A stretch of DNA of 64,000 bases from Casuarina equisetifolia (Eukaryota; Streptophyta; Magnoliopsida; Fagales; Casuarinaceae): the NCBI GenBank assembly GCA_028551475.1, contig CM052354.1, positions 5,749,391 to 5,813,390 on the forward strand, in the 5' to 3' direction. The translations under genes and the position numbers were made by a program. Shown here piece after piece: positions 23,451 through 36,300 of the stretch. Numbering within the stretch: position 1 is the first letter of the stretch; each line of letters begins with the position of its first letter. The notes under the pieces are model-generated. The model did no database searches. It worked only from the letters and a program-made list of their open reading frames with translations, and was not told the DNA's origin.

Positions 23451-23572
23451 AAATCAATAAAAGAATAGTGGGGTTACACAAAGCTAATAGGAGTTGATGC
23501 CTTTTATTAGAAAGTCTGAAGCGCAGTCTAAAAAATGAGTTGAAAAACATTATGTTTACACATTACCAGTAA

Positions 23573-23574
<2 letters not shown>

Positions 23575-23608
<34 letters not shown>
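23575..23608. repeat. (AT)17 microsatellite
   Basis: An uninterrupted AT dinucleotide run. Confidence 0.95.
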
Positions 23609-23611
<3 letters not shown>

Positions 23612-25665
23612 CATAGGACATTTATCTTTAGCACATTCCATCATTTAATTTTTATTTATCTTAAGATGGCAAAGTTCAAAAGAGATAAAAACTTCAATAT
23701 GATGTTGAGGATAAATGGCTAGAAAATAATTATACAATAACATTACGTTTGAATAAAGTAATCATTGTATTCATGGAACAAAAAAAAATAGTTGAATTTG
23801 TAGGATCAATAGATGAATAGCAAGAGAGGAAATGATCCATAGATCCTTAGAAACATGTAAAGTCTACCTAGATATGATTATGTACATTTTCAATAGAAAA
23901 TTTTGTCTCTTTCACAATTGTTTTCTTAATGACTTCTTGGTTTGTAACACGGCCTTTTACCCTACAACTTGGTTTTTTATTCTAATTTTATTGTATTTAT
24001 TTATGTTTTATACAAATTTTTGTCTACACAAAATGACAACAACACTTATAAAAAAATTTTCTAAAAGTAGGATCAAAAGGCAATGTTAGGAATTTAAGTA
24101 GCTCCAATACCATTTATTGCAAAAAATTAATAAAGCACATGACCTATATATGGACTAAACCTATAATTATAAGACTCAAAAACACAACAAATTTAAGAAG
24201 TTTGGATTAGCATAATGTCATATTTTTCTTATAGTTTCTTCTTATTATATTTTCTTTTGTTTTTTCTCAAATAATCATTTCATGAATTCTTTCATCATCT
24301 AAAATCCATTAATGAGACTCTCTTGCTTGCCCATTAAGTTTCTTTATACTTTCTATATTTATGAAAAACTTTAGTTTCTACAATTATGTAGATACTCTTA
24401 ATTACAATAGGATATTACAACCATATCCCTAACTTAATTGTTTCACCAATCTAATAATCTCATTCTCGAAACAATTAGCATAACATCTCCACAATATATG
24501 AAAGTATGAAACATCTCTTCAAATATTTCAACTACATAATCATGATCTTTATTTTCTAAAGACTAGAAAACATCTTTTCAACCTTTCATAGTTACACTCT
24601 TTAAGTAGAGAAAGACTCAAAAAAATCTCTTTAACTTTTGCAACCATGGTTTTCTGAAAGAAGAGAGATTGAAATAACTTTCTTCAACAACCATAGTCTT
24701 TTGAAAGAGAAAACATTAAAAAAAAAAAAAAGAACTCTCTCCAATTAAGTGCCTCTTCCATCACTAGAGCATCAACAATTAAGGCCTCTTTTCAAAATTC
24801 ACCCATTGAAAAGTCTACCTCTTATTTAGAATTGTTAGTATTGTTTTAGAATTAACCATCAAAGTCTCTCACACCTCAACGGTATATCAACAATTGAAAA
24901 TACCACAAATTTTACTCCACCATCCACAGCTAAAAATTGAGAGCATCCTAAGCTCCACCTCAATCAACAGTCTATTAACTTTCATCCCTAAAATGTTCCC
25001 CTTAAAGCCTTGCAAAAAAAAAAAAAATCTTGTCCAGCGCATGCACCTTCGTGATGGCTCACATGCATTTCCTGCACATGGAGTTGAAACTTCTGCAATC
25101 TGAGTCCTCCTCAACTAATTTCAACCCGTCAACAACTTAAACTCCATTCTGCCACCTTCCACCACCAAATAGCACGATCTCCACCATGAGCCAAACTAGA
25201 GTGGGCCAATCTACATCTTTGGTAGTCACCTTCATTGATCTACCAACACAGATCGGGTTTCTCGCCATCACCCAAAAGTTACAAACCCTAACTAATTTTT
25301 TCAGCCAAATATCAAAGTCATTTGTCATTCTTTCACATGAATTGTAATTGAAATCCTCCACAAATTATTGGGCAATGACTCCTTGGTCGCCGCATGTGGT
25401 AAATCAAAATAGATCTTCAAATTTATTCTCAATTGTTCCTCTCAGTCTCTATCTTCAAATGGTGATATCTCTACCATTTTATGTTATCCAATGCCACAAC
25501 TTTAGTGAAAAATTTACATAACCACCATAAACAATATACTCGATCTAATCTTCAATCCAACAACTTTTAAACTATTGATCATCTCCAAAACATTGTATTT
25601 TTCAACAAAATCTTTAATTTGGCTTACAAATGCTTAAATTTATATAGAATGACATAAATTTGCAC
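23609..25665. other. AT-rich intergenic stretch, no supported gene
   Basis: Short frames only, including minus-strand frames at 24,887-25,114 and 25,137-25,361. They contain no motif I can name. A13 and A12 runs lie near 24,718 and 25,015. Confidence 0.6.
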
Positions 25666-26944
25666 TTTGCATACCCCAATTCATCACTTCAATAACATAA
25701 TTGCACTAACTTTAGTTATTGCTCCATTAGTGAGATATACATTTCATCCAATATATGAACACCCAACAAGATCTTATTTTCAGCCAATACATGATCACCT
25801 AATGAAAGATTGCTCCACTAAGTGTAAATCTGAGTCAATTTTGTCAAAAATCCTATCATTTTAAGGTGAAAATTTTAGTTTTAGTCATTCATAAGATCAA
25901 TCAAATGGATTGCCACATAGTATTTATAGTTAATTATATTAACTTTAGTTATTTTCCCATAGACGAGGCATCTTTTGAGCATATCCTCAAAGTTGATATT
26001 TCTTTTTCTATCCTCCAAAACCAAAAAGAAATGTAAATGATTGTTTATGAATTTAGGCTTCCCTTAGCAAACTGTTGAGGTACCAAACACTTGGCTTCCG
26101 TTAGCCCATCAATTAAATGAACTAGAGCAAAGAGTTTGTAGTTAATTACTGTTAGAATTGGTGGAACAATTAAGTTAAAGGGTATGGTTGTCATTACAAT
26201 CAGGGGTCTTTATATAATTGTGAAACTAGGAAATATTTTCTAGATGTAGTGGATTTCCTAGTAGTGTTGGATTAGGATTCTTATCCTTATTCCTAGTAGT
26301 GTTAGATTAGGATTCTTATCCTTATGTGGAAGTAGGTTTTCCTAGTAGTATTCAACTAGGATTCCTTCAGGGTTTCTCTATAAATAGAAGAAGTATAGAG
26401 AAACCTAGTGGGCAAGTTAAGAGAGCCCCCATGGGGGGCTAATTGTTAGAGAGGACCCCTCTTATGGATTCTAATTGATGAGAGAATCTATGAAATACTT
26501 ATTTGAGAAGAGGGAATGTATAAGAAAATTTAATGAGAAGAGACTACGGGAGACGTAGAACATTATAATGTTCCGAACCTCTTAAATCTGTTGTGTTTGG
26601 GTGTGTGCGTTCTTATATCTGTGGGTTCGATCTCTGTGTGCTTGATGTGACTTAATTGAATTCTCCTAATAATTACACTAACTTTAGTTATTGCTTCATA
26701 ATGTGATATCTTTGCAATCCGTATGTGATCACCCAACTTAAGATTTTATTTTTGGCCAATACGTGATTGCAAATCGAAGATTGCTCCACTAACTGTAAAT
26801 CTAAGTCAATTTCATCAAAAATGCTATCATTTGAAAGCAAAACATTTAGTTTTAGTCAATCATAACATCAACGAAATGGTCTCTGCAAAGTGTTTATGGT
26901 TAATTGTTTTAACTTTAGTTATTGCTCTACAAAAGAAGCATCTT
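25666..26944. repeat. R2 tandem array, block 3, split by a solo LTR
   Basis: R2 units lie at about 25,680-25,960 and again around the LTR at 26,090-26,149 and 26,672-26,944. When the LTR at 26,150-26,671 is ignored, the R2 sequence 'tagttaattacactaacttt' is continuous. Confidence 0.8.
26150..26671 (+). mobile_element. Solo LTR (522 bp) inserted in an R2 unit
   Basis: Starts TGTTAG and ends CTAATA, with imperfectly complementary ends. attac occurs on both sides (26,145-26,149 and 26,672-26,676) as a 5-bp target duplication. It contains a TATA-like tctataaatagaag near 26,388 and an internal duplication of a 'cctagtagtgtt(g/a)gattagg' block. No internal coding region is present, as expected after LTR-LTR recombination. 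Superfamily not determined. Confidence 0.85.
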
Positions 26945-27219
26945 TTAAGCTATTAACAAAAAAAAAACATAATATTAATGACTCTGTCCAGGTAATATGA
27001 AAAGGTAAGATAACATATGAAAAGATGAAAGCAAGACAAAGCAATGAAAAAAAAACTAGATGGAAGAGAGAATATGAAAAAAAGACATACCCCAAAGAGC
27101 CTTTTTCCTTTTTTAATATCTTTTCAACAATCTCTTCCTTTATATATCTCATTGATTACGTTTTCCTAGCCTATGATGCTGAAGAAAAACTTGTCCGCTG
27201 GTTAACACGTAAATAAATT

Positions 27220-27770
27220 GGAAGAGTTCCCCAGTATTCATAGTTCACGTTTTCAATTCTCAAAGCTGTCTGGCTTCCCATCCCAATTTTCCCAGCCGCA
27301 TACCAGTTTGTTTCCAATTCACTTGTCTTCTAGCATCACCACAACCATTTTAAACATTCAAAGAATGAATAAGGAAAGTAAGGTCACAAGCCCAACCTTA
27401 GACTGCTAACTATTGGGCCTCGCTACAAGTCCACGTGAAAGTGATGCGGACAAGTGCAAGTCCTCTTAATGGGTTGAGCCTAGAAAATGTTTGGTTAAGG
27501 TGGTGGGAAGGAGGAACAATCAAGGAACAAGAAACTCCTTGTGTGGGTGTATCGTTTGTCTAGGAACTAGTAGTCAAAGTGGGTGTCCTAATTTTGTCCT
27601 TAATTAAGGAAGTTTGAAGGTGATTGGGACCAATCCGGCCCTAGACTTTAAATAGGGGAGAAGGGCATGTAAGCAAGTCCCTTGGATCAATCAAACATTA
27701 TGTAAGCCATCACTCTTCCTCAATTATTGTAAACATAAGCAAAAAGAAAAAGACACAAGTCTTGGTTAAA
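27220..27770. repeat. Duplicated block left of the cyclotransferase gene, pair of 40,545-40,975
   Basis: About 450 bp match 40,545-40,975, including 'gatgcggacaagtgcaagtcctc', 'gaaggaggaacaatcaagg', 'ctaggaactagtagtcaaagtggg' and 'ccctagactttaaa'. A TATA-like string with a leader-like stretch could indicate an LTR or promoter, but the ends are unclear. Confidence 0.8.
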
Positions 27771-27975
27771 TTAGGTTACGTCCGATTACAAGCTCAGCAT
27801 TAGCGACTGCTAATTAGTAGGTCCTTAAGCACATATTCATTTTTTTTTTTTAAGTACACACTTAAATTCACATATGCGGTGTTAAAACGTTACATTCATA
27901 TGCTTGAAGTGATTATATAATAAAATCTCAAACTATTTTAAAGAATTATGGAAAATTAAGATAATGTATAATACT

Positions 27976-27981
27976 TTTATT
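27976..27981 (-). terminator. Possible polyadenylation signal AATAAA of the cyclotransferase gene
   Basis: AATAAA on the minus strand, about 90 bp after the stop codon. A normal plant distance, but a common string in AT-rich DNA. Confidence 0.35.
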
Positions 27982-28068
27982 TTGAATGCTTCGGGAAATC
28001 TTTACACAAACCAAGGGAAAATGCACCCATAGGAACAAACCATAACTAGGCTTCAGCTCCCCAATATT

Positions 28069-28611
28069 TTAAGCCATCGGTGACTCATTTTTGCCACCGG
28101 AGGACACAAAGGACCGGACGGCATCGAGAAAAGTGGTACCCTGGGGCCTATCCTCTATCCTCACACACCCACGCGCCTCCGTCTCCGTGTACTCGGTCAT
28201 CCCCTCTCTACCGCTTCTCTCCCATAGGTCCTCTCCGAAGCTCCTATGCGCGTAGTATGCCTCGACCTCCACTGGAACGGCGCCGTCCTGAGCGTTCGTG
28301 GGGATCACCTGAAGCGGAAGGCGCTCGTAGTGGCCGCGGCGCGTGCCCTCCAGCTCGTCGACTCGGACGAGCCCCCGGGTCGACACCGAGTATAGCTCGC
28401 CGGTGACTCGGTGGCCTGACCCGGGAAGGTTTATCAAGAAGGGGATGCCGTAAACTCCGCAGACAAGCGGATAGGCCTGGAGGGTCACGTGGGGGCCGAT
28501 GAACACAGCGTCGTCTTGGTCGATCAGAGACTGAATTAGCGAGTGGTTTGGGAACCCTCGCTTGAGCGTGCCGTAGGAGAAGACCAGATGCGGTTTGGGT
28601 TCCTCCGCCAT
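28069..28611 (-). CDS. AIG2-like gamma-glutamyl(amine) cyclotransferase, single exon
   Basis: A 180-residue protein of the AIG2/GGCT fold. The family turns gamma-glutamyl amines or peptides into 5-oxoproline and the free amine or amino acid, in the cytosol, as part of glutathione and gamma-glutamyl turnover. Visible hallmarks are the substrate-loop motif YGTLK at residues 13-17, 'VTGELY' at 69-74, the acidic 'DELEG' at 85-89 (holding the position of the family's catalytic Glu) and 'HYER' at 94-97. Length and single exon fit plant proteins such as Arabidopsis At3g02910. The ATG directly precedes MAEEPKPHLVFSYGTLK, with no in-frame upstream extension needed. Base composition is much GC-richer than the surroundings, typical of a selected coding exon. 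The block on either side recurs at 40.5-41.4 kb without this gene. The exact substrate is not predictable. Confidence 0.92.
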   Translation of the reverse strand: MAEEPKPHLVFSYGTLKRGFPNHSLIQSLIDQDDAVFIGPHVTLQAYPLVCGVYGIPFLINLPGSGHRVTGELYSVSTRGLVRVDELEGTRRGHYERLPLQVIPTNAQDGAVPVEVEAYYAHRSFGEDLWERSGREGMTEYTETEARGCVRIEDRPQGTTFLDAVRSFVSSGGKNESPMA

Positions 28612-29199
28612 CTCTCAACTCCTGCGATTGATCAATTTCAGAACAACTTCGCTGATTGGAGTCGAGATAAACCCAAAATAAGAAATAAAATATTAATTTC
28701 CACATTTTACGACAACCTCAAGTCGCTTCAATAGGTCGGTATCCTCCCAAACCCAAGCGATTAACTCTCATCCAAGTTTTTTAATTTTGGGCTTTGTGCC
28801 CAAGAAAGTTTAATATGCTTACTTGACATATCATTGATAAACACTTGGTACCATTTGGGCCTCTGCAATTCAATGGCATTAAAAAGATTACTACTTAAGT
28901 AGTGGAGGTTTGAAACACACATCTTGACCTCTCATGCACTTAAATATTGTTAAAGTGATAATCCCTTTAAATGCTATTGAGCTATTGGATTCAAACCTTT
29001 TCTTTTACAACAACATCAAGTATTTATCAAGAACATCAATAATACTATATTGTTTTAGTAACGAGCTCACCACACAAATTTTAAATTTGCTGATTTTATG
29101 ACAATCGTTTGGAAAGGTTGGAATCTTGGGCTGGAAGAAGAAAACCCCAGAATATTACAAAAGTTGACCACTGGAAGCCCAAAAAGCAGACAATTTTGT

Positions 29200-29965
29200 G
29201 AAACCCAAAAGTGAGAGAGACGAGACGTTGCTTTTCATTTTGGACCACGAAAAGCCCGAAACAGACAAATGTTGAGAAACTCAACAGTGAGGGAATCGAA
29301 ATAAGCCTTCCATTTTGGGCTAGAAGAGACGGAAATAGACAAATTACCGAAACCCAGAAAATAGGCGAACCGAAATGTTTCTGTTCCTTGCCCATGAAAA
29401 ACCAAGTGGCTTCTTCGTCCTTCTCCTCCACCAGTGGATATCATCTAGGGAAAAGGCACGACAGGACAATCCGGCGTGACGTTGTTTCCTTCAACTGGCA
29501 GCATCTTGAGTCTTTTCTCCGACAAAAACCACATGAATCTGTTTCGGAGAAGATTTCCTAATCACATTCTCGGGTCGAACTGCTGAAAGGACTCAAATCT
29601 TGTGACAGGTTTGACCGAATGCTAACAGGTTGAACCTGTTTTTTGTTAAAAGAGCTGATTTGAGTGGAAGACAGTGAAAACCACTATCATTGATCAACAG
29701 AAAAATAATTCTTACGTGTACATGGAAGATTAAGAGAAAAGGCAAAAAGGCAGCAAGATCTACCTTATACGGTTTCATTGATCAGTATTTACCTTGTATG
29801 GTTTCTTGCTGCTGCAACATACAAGTTGGGCTGTAATGGACCCGTATATCCTACAATGTGCCTGAATGAATAGTATGAAAACATCATTTACAACATTTTT
29901 CAACACTTGCCTTTTCCTCTCTCTTCTGATTTGAGGGCGCACCAAGCATGGGGACGGAGACATGA
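29200..29965. repeat. Duplicated block right of the cyclotransferase gene, pair of 41,000-41,425
   Basis: 29,286-29,640 and 29,905-29,965 match 41,000-41,425, including 'cttcttcgtccttctcctccacc', 'gagtcttttctccgacaaaaacc' and 'ggactcaaatcttgtgacaggtttg'. About 250 bp (29,650-29,900) are present only here. A plus-strand frame reading 'SSFSSTSGYHLGKR' is only partly kept in the other copy, so coding is uncertain. Confidence 0.8.
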
Positions 29966-30549
29966 ACAAAATAGATCTCATAAACAAAATTCAAGCCTAC
30001 CATATTAAGAGGATACTTAGATCATAGCCACTTGGTCTTTAAAAATGATTACTAGTTCTTATCTTTGGGAGAAATTCTTTGCCAATGACCAAGAATGACC
30101 AACTTTTCTCTCTTCTTTAGATCTAGGTTTCTCACAAAGATCGTGAACGGAATAAATTTGTCCAAGGGTAACCCTCTAAAGATTTATAATTAATTTTGTT
30201 AATTGAATTGGAAAAAAAAATGGGAGACTAAAAAATTATTTTGTAAGTTTTACGACAATCTCGGATTGTAGATTGACATCTTGGCCTAAAAGTGTTGGAT
30301 CAAATTATGGTAAGAGAAGCCCAAAGAAACTTGTTTGGATGTGATTCACCCATGGAGCTCACATAAACAAGAATAGTATAGAAAAGCAAAAGCATCTAAG
30401 TAATTGGATATTTTTTAGTCTCCCTTTTTCGCAAAGAGATAAGAGCTTGCATTATATGTTGATGGAAGTACTTACATCAATACCCACATCAACCTTATAA
30501 TTACAATCTAACTAAATACATTTTTTTACTTGCAAAATAATAATTATTA
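29966..30549. other. Intergenic, nothing recognised
   Basis: AT-rich sequence between the duplicated block and the R1 array. No open frame or repeat that I can support. Confidence 0.6.
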
Positions 30550-31607
30550 TATGTTTTACTATTGCTAAAAGACTTAATCTAAATGCTAGTTTCAACACAT
30601 TTCATTTAAATATCATTTTTAACTTAAGTTCTCATAAGCCTAAGCTTGTTATGATTCCCTATAAGCTTTAAAAACCATCATGCTTTGCAACCTACACCTT
30701 AACAACCCACTTTATGATGAGTTCACTTTAATCCACATGTTTAGATGTTTTTTCAACCTATGATGTTTTAGTTGCCAAGTAATCCTTTAGTGTACCCTTT
30801 TCTACAAGTCACCCATCTTATGATTTAAATTTAGGACCTAGGACTAGCTCTAATACCATTTGTTATGTTTCTTAACCATTTTACCAAAAGACTTGATCTA
30901 AAATTTAGTTTTAATATGTTTTATTTCTATATTATCCCTAACTTTAGCCTTCCAAAAGACTTGGATCTAGCACATTTCATTTTAATATCATTTTTAACTT
31001 GAGTTCTCATAAGCCTAAGCTTATTATGGGTCCTCAGAAGTATGTAAAAACACCATGCATTGCAACTTAGGCCTCAACAACCCATTCTATGGTGGCTCCA
31101 CTCTGGTCACATGTTTAGATGTCTCTTCAACCTATAATGTTTAGGTTCTAGGTAACCTTTTCCTATAGCCCTTTATGTAGATCACTTTTCTTGTGGTTCA
31201 AATTTAGGATGTAGGAGTAGCTCTAATATCATTTGTTATGTACCTCAACTATTTTACCAAAAGACTTAGTTTAAAAGCTAATTTTAATTCATTTTATTTA
31301 AATATCATCCCCAACTTAAGCCCCTAAAGGATCTAAATTTAAAGGTTAGTTTCAACATATTTCATTTAAATATCATTTCTAACTTGAGTTCCTATAAGTC
31401 TAAGCTTATTATGGGTCTCAAGAAGCTTGTAAAAGCTACCACACTCTACAACCTATACCTTGATGGCTCACTGTATGGTTGCTTTACTCTAATCCATGTG
31501 TTTAGATATCTCTTTGGCCTATAGTGTTTTAATCATTAGGTAACCCTTTTTTGTAGCTTTTTTTGCAAGTCACCTTTCTCACAGTTCAAATTTAAGATGT
31601 AAGAGTA

Positions 31608-31619
31608 GCTCTGATACCA
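31608..31619 (-). other. Primer-binding-site-like motif in an R1 monomer
   Basis: The minus strand reads tggtatcagagc, an exact match to the initiator-Met tRNA primer site of plant LTR elements. Other monomers hold variants, mostly by transitions. Its presence suggests the monomer came from the LTR/leader junction of an old retroelement. It is not itself an element. Confidence 0.5.
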
Positions 31620-32829
31620 TTTGTTATGTGTTTTAACCATTTTTTTCAAAATACTTAGTCTAAAAACTAGTTTCAATATATTTTATTTGAATATCAACCC
31701 TAACTTAAGCCTCTTAAAAGACTAAAATATAAAGGCTAGTTTCAATATGTTTTATTTGAATATCATTTCTAATTTGAGTTCTTATAAGCCTAAGCCTATT
31801 ATGAGTTGTCATAAGCTAGTAAAAGCCACCACGCTCTACAATTTATACCTTAACAACCATCTTATGGTGACTTCACTCTAATTTCCGCATATAGATGTCT
31901 CTTTAGCCTATAGTGTTTTAGTCATGAAGCAACTCTTTTTTATAGCCCTTTATGCAAGTCACCTTTCTTATGGTTCAAATTTAGGATATAAGATTGGTTA
32001 CGATACCATTTATTATATGCCTAAGTCATTTTGCCTAAAGGCTTAGTCTAAAAGCTAGTTTCAATACATTTTATTTGAATATCATCCACAACTCAAGTCC
32101 CCCAAATTTGAAGGCTAATTTCAATATATTTCATTTGAATATCATTTTTAACTTGAGTTCTTATAAGCCCAAGCCTATTATCGGTCCCTATAAGCTCATA
32201 GAAACCACCACATTCTGCAACCTACACCTTGATGGCCAACATTATGGTTACTCCACTTTGGTCCATATGTTTAGATATCTCTTTGGCCTATAATATTTAA
32301 GTTGATAAGTAACCCTTTCTTGTAGCTCTTTTTGCAAATCACCTTTCTTGTAGTTCAAATTTAAGATGTAGGACTAGCTTTGATACCATTTGTTATGTGT
32401 TTCAACCATTTTGCCAAAATTTCTAATATAAAAACTAGTTTTAATTTGTTTTATTTAAATATCAACCCTAACTTAAATCCTCAAAAGACCAAAACATGAA
32501 GACTAATTTCAACACATTTCATTTGAATATTATTTCTAACTTAAGTTCTGATAAGCCCAAGCCTATTACAAGTCCTCATAAACTAGTAAAGTTATCATGC
32601 TTTACAACCTATGCCTTGATAGCCTATTCTATGGTGGCTCCACTCTAGTCCACATATTTAGACATCTCTTCAACCCATAGTGTTTTAATCACAAGGTAAC
32701 CTTTTCTTATAGCCCTTTATGCCGATCACCTTTCTTATGGTTCAAAGTTAGGATGTAAGATTAACTATAATACCATTTGTTATGTGCCCTAATCATTTTG
32801 CCAAAATGCTTAATCTAAAAACTAGTTTC

Positions 32830-33306
32830 AATACATTTTATTTGAATATCACTTCTAAGTTGGGCCTCTTATAAAACCCAAATTTGAAAACTAGTTTCAA
32901 CACATTTTATTTAAATATCATTTCTAATTTGAGTTCTTATAAGCTTAAGCCTATTATGGGTTCTTGTAAGCTCACAGAAAGTACCACACTTTGCAACTTA
33001 TACCTTCATAACCCATTTTATGGCTACTTTACTTTAGTCCATGTGTTTAGATATCTCTTTGACCTATAGTATTTTATTTGAATATCACTCCTAACTTGGG
33101 CCCCTTACAAGACCCAAATTTAAAAACTAGTTTCAACGCATTTTATTTAAATATCATTTCTAATTTGAGTTCCTATAAGCTTAAGCCTGTTATAGGTTCC
33201 TGTAAGCTCATAGAAAGTACCACACTTTGCAACTTATACCTACATGACTCACTTTATGGCTATTTTACTCTAATCCACATGTTTAAATATCTCTTTGACC
33301 TATAGT
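32830..33306. repeat. Local tandem duplication of about 237 bp inside the R1 array
   Basis: 32,832-33,068 and 33,069-33,306 are near-identical ('accacactttgcaacttatacct', 'gatatctctttgacctatagtatt'). The second copy begins in the middle of a monomer, so this is a secondary event after array formation. Confidence 0.8.
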
Positions 33307-36300
33307 ATTTAAGTTGTTAGGTAACTCTTTCTTGTAACCCTTTCTACATGTCACCCTTCTCATTATTCAAATTTAAGATGTAAGATTGGTTTTAATATCA
33401 TTTGTTATGTGTTTCAACCATTTTGCCACATATTTAAATGTTTCTTCAACTCATGATGTTTTATTATTAAGTAATCCTTTGTTGTACCTCTTTCTACAAG
33501 TCACCCATCTTGTGATTTAAATTTAGGACCTAAGACTAGCTCTAATATCATTTATTATGTTTCTCAACCATTTTACCAAAAGACTTAGTCTAAAATTTAG
33601 TTTTAATATGTTTTATTTCTATATTATCCTTAACTTGAGCCTTCCAAAAGACTTGGATCTAACACATTTCATTTGAATATCATTTTAAACTTGAGTTCTT
33701 ATAAGCCCAAGCTTATTATGGGTTCTCATAAGCATGTAAAAACCACCACATGTTGCAACCTAGGCATCAACAACCCATTTTATAGTGGCTCTACTCTGGT
33801 CACATGTTTAAATGTCTCTTCAACCCATAATGTTTAGGTTTTAGGTAACCCTTTCCTATAGCTCTTTATGTAGGTCACTTTTCTTGTGGTTCAAATTTAG
33901 GATGTAGGACTAGCTCTAATACCATTTGTTATGTACCTCAACTATTTTACCAAAAGACTTAATTTAAAAGCTAATTTCAATTCATTTTATTTAAATATCA
34001 TCCCCAACTTAAGGCCCCCTAAAGGATCTAAATTTAAAGGCTAGTTTCAACACATTTAATTTGAATATCATTTTTAACTTGAGTTCTTATAAGTCCAAGC
34101 CTATTATGGGTCTCGACAAGCTTGTAAAAACTACCACACTCTATAACCTACACCTTAATGGCCCATTGTATGGTTGCTTTACTTTGGTCCATGTGTTTAG
34201 ATATCTCTTTGGCTCATAGTGTTTTAATCATTTAGTAACCCTTTCTTGTAGCCTTTTCTGCAAGTCACCTTTTTTATAGTTCAAATTTAAGATGTAGGAC
34301 TAGCTCTAATACCATTTGTTATGTGTTTCAACCATTTTTTTTTTCAAAATACTTAGTCTAAAAATTAGTTTCAATATATTTTATTTGAATATCAACCTTA
34401 ATTTAATCTCCTTAAAAGACCAAAATATAAAGGCTAGTTTCAATATGTTTTATTTGAATATCATTTCTAATTTGAGTTCTCATAAGCCTAAGCCTATTAT
34501 GAGTCACTATAAGCTAGTAAAAGCCACCATGCTTTATAACTTATGCCTTAACAACCACTATGTGGTAACTTCACTCTAATTTATGCATTTAGATGTCTCT
34601 TTAGTCTATAGTATTTTAGTCATAAAATAACTCTTTTTTATAGCCCTTTATGCAAGTCACCTTTCTTGTGGTTCAAATTTAGGACATAGAATTGGTTATG
34701 ATACCATTTATTATGTGCCTCAATCATTTTGCCAAAAGGCTTAGTCTAAAAGCTAATTTCAATACATTTTATTTGAATATCATCTACAACTTAAGCCCCC
34801 CAAAAGGCCTAAATTTAAAGGCTAATTTTAACATATTTAATTTGAATATCATTTTTAACTTGAGTTCCTATAAGCCCAAACCTATTATGGGTCCTTATAA
34901 GCTTGTAGAAACCACCACACTTTGCAACCTACACCTTGATAGCCCACTTTATAGTTACTCCACTTTGGTCCATATGTTTAGATATCTCTTTGGCCTATAG
35001 TATTTAAGTTGTTAAGTAATCCTTTCTTGTAGCTCTTTCTACAAATTACCCTTCTTGTAGTTCAAATTTAAAATGTAGGACTAGCTCTAATACCATTTGT
35101 TATGTGTTTCAATCATTTTGCTAAAATGTCTAGTATAAAAATTAGTTTCAATATGTTTTATTTAAATATCAACCCTAACTTAAATCCCGAAAAAACCAAA
35201 ACATAAAGGCTAATTTCAACACATTTCATTTGAATATCATTTCTAACTTAAGTTCTGATAAGTCCAAGCATGTTACAAATCCTTATAAACTAGTAAAAGT
35301 TATCATGCTCTACAACCTATGCCTTGATAGCCATTCTATAGTGGTTCCACTCTAGTCCACATATTTAGATGTCTCTTCAACCTATAGTGTTTTAGTCACA
35401 AGGTAACCCTTTCTTATAACCCTTTATGCCAATCACCTTTCTTATAGTTCAAATTTAGGATGTAAGATTGACTATAATATCATTTGTTATATGCCTTAAT
35501 CATTTTTCCAAAATGCTTAATCTAAAAGCTAGTTTCAATACATTTTATTTAAATATCACCCCTAACTTGGGTCCCTTACAAGACCCAAATTTAAAAACTA
35601 GTTTCAACACATTTTATTCAAATATCATTTCTAATTTGAGTTCCTATAAGCTCAATCCTATTATGGGTTCCTGTAAGCTTATAAAAAGTACCACACTTTG
35701 CAACTTATACCTTTATAACCCATTTTATGGCTACTTTACTCTAGTTTACATAGTTAGATATCTCTTTGACTTATAGTATTTAAGTTGTTAGGTAACTCTT
35801 TCTTGTAACCCTTTCTACAGGTCACCCTTCTCATTATTCAAACTTAAGATATAGGACCGGCTTTAATATCATTTGTTATATGTTTCAACCATTTTGCCAA
35901 AATACTAAGTCTAAAAGCTAGTTTTAATATGTTTTATTTAAATATCAACCCCAACTTGAGCCCTCAAAAAACCAAATATAAATGTCAATTTCAATATATT
36001 TTATTTGAATATCATCGTTAACTTGAGTTCTTATAAGTCCAAGCATGTTACCAAACCCTATAAGCTAGTAAAAGCCACCATTGCCCTGCAACCTATGCCT
36101 TAATGGCCTACTTTATGGTGGCTCCACTTTAGTCCACATGTTTAGATGTCTTTTCTACTTATAGTGTGTTAGTCACAATGTAACCTTTTCCTATAGCCCT
36201 TTGTACAAGTCACCTTTCTTGTGGTTCAACTTTAGGATATAAGATTGGCTATAATATCATTCATTATGTCCTCAATCACTTTGTGAAAAGGGTTAGTCTA

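Noticed and set aside
24887-25361. Minus-strand frames that might be LINE ORF1 or a gene
   Set aside because: No named motif in either frame, and the frames are not aligned with each other.
28080-28705. Long frames overlapping the cyclotransferase gene (28,080-28,406 plus, 28,244-28,705 minus)
   Set aside because: They are shadows of the GC-rich cyclotransferase exon and show no domain.
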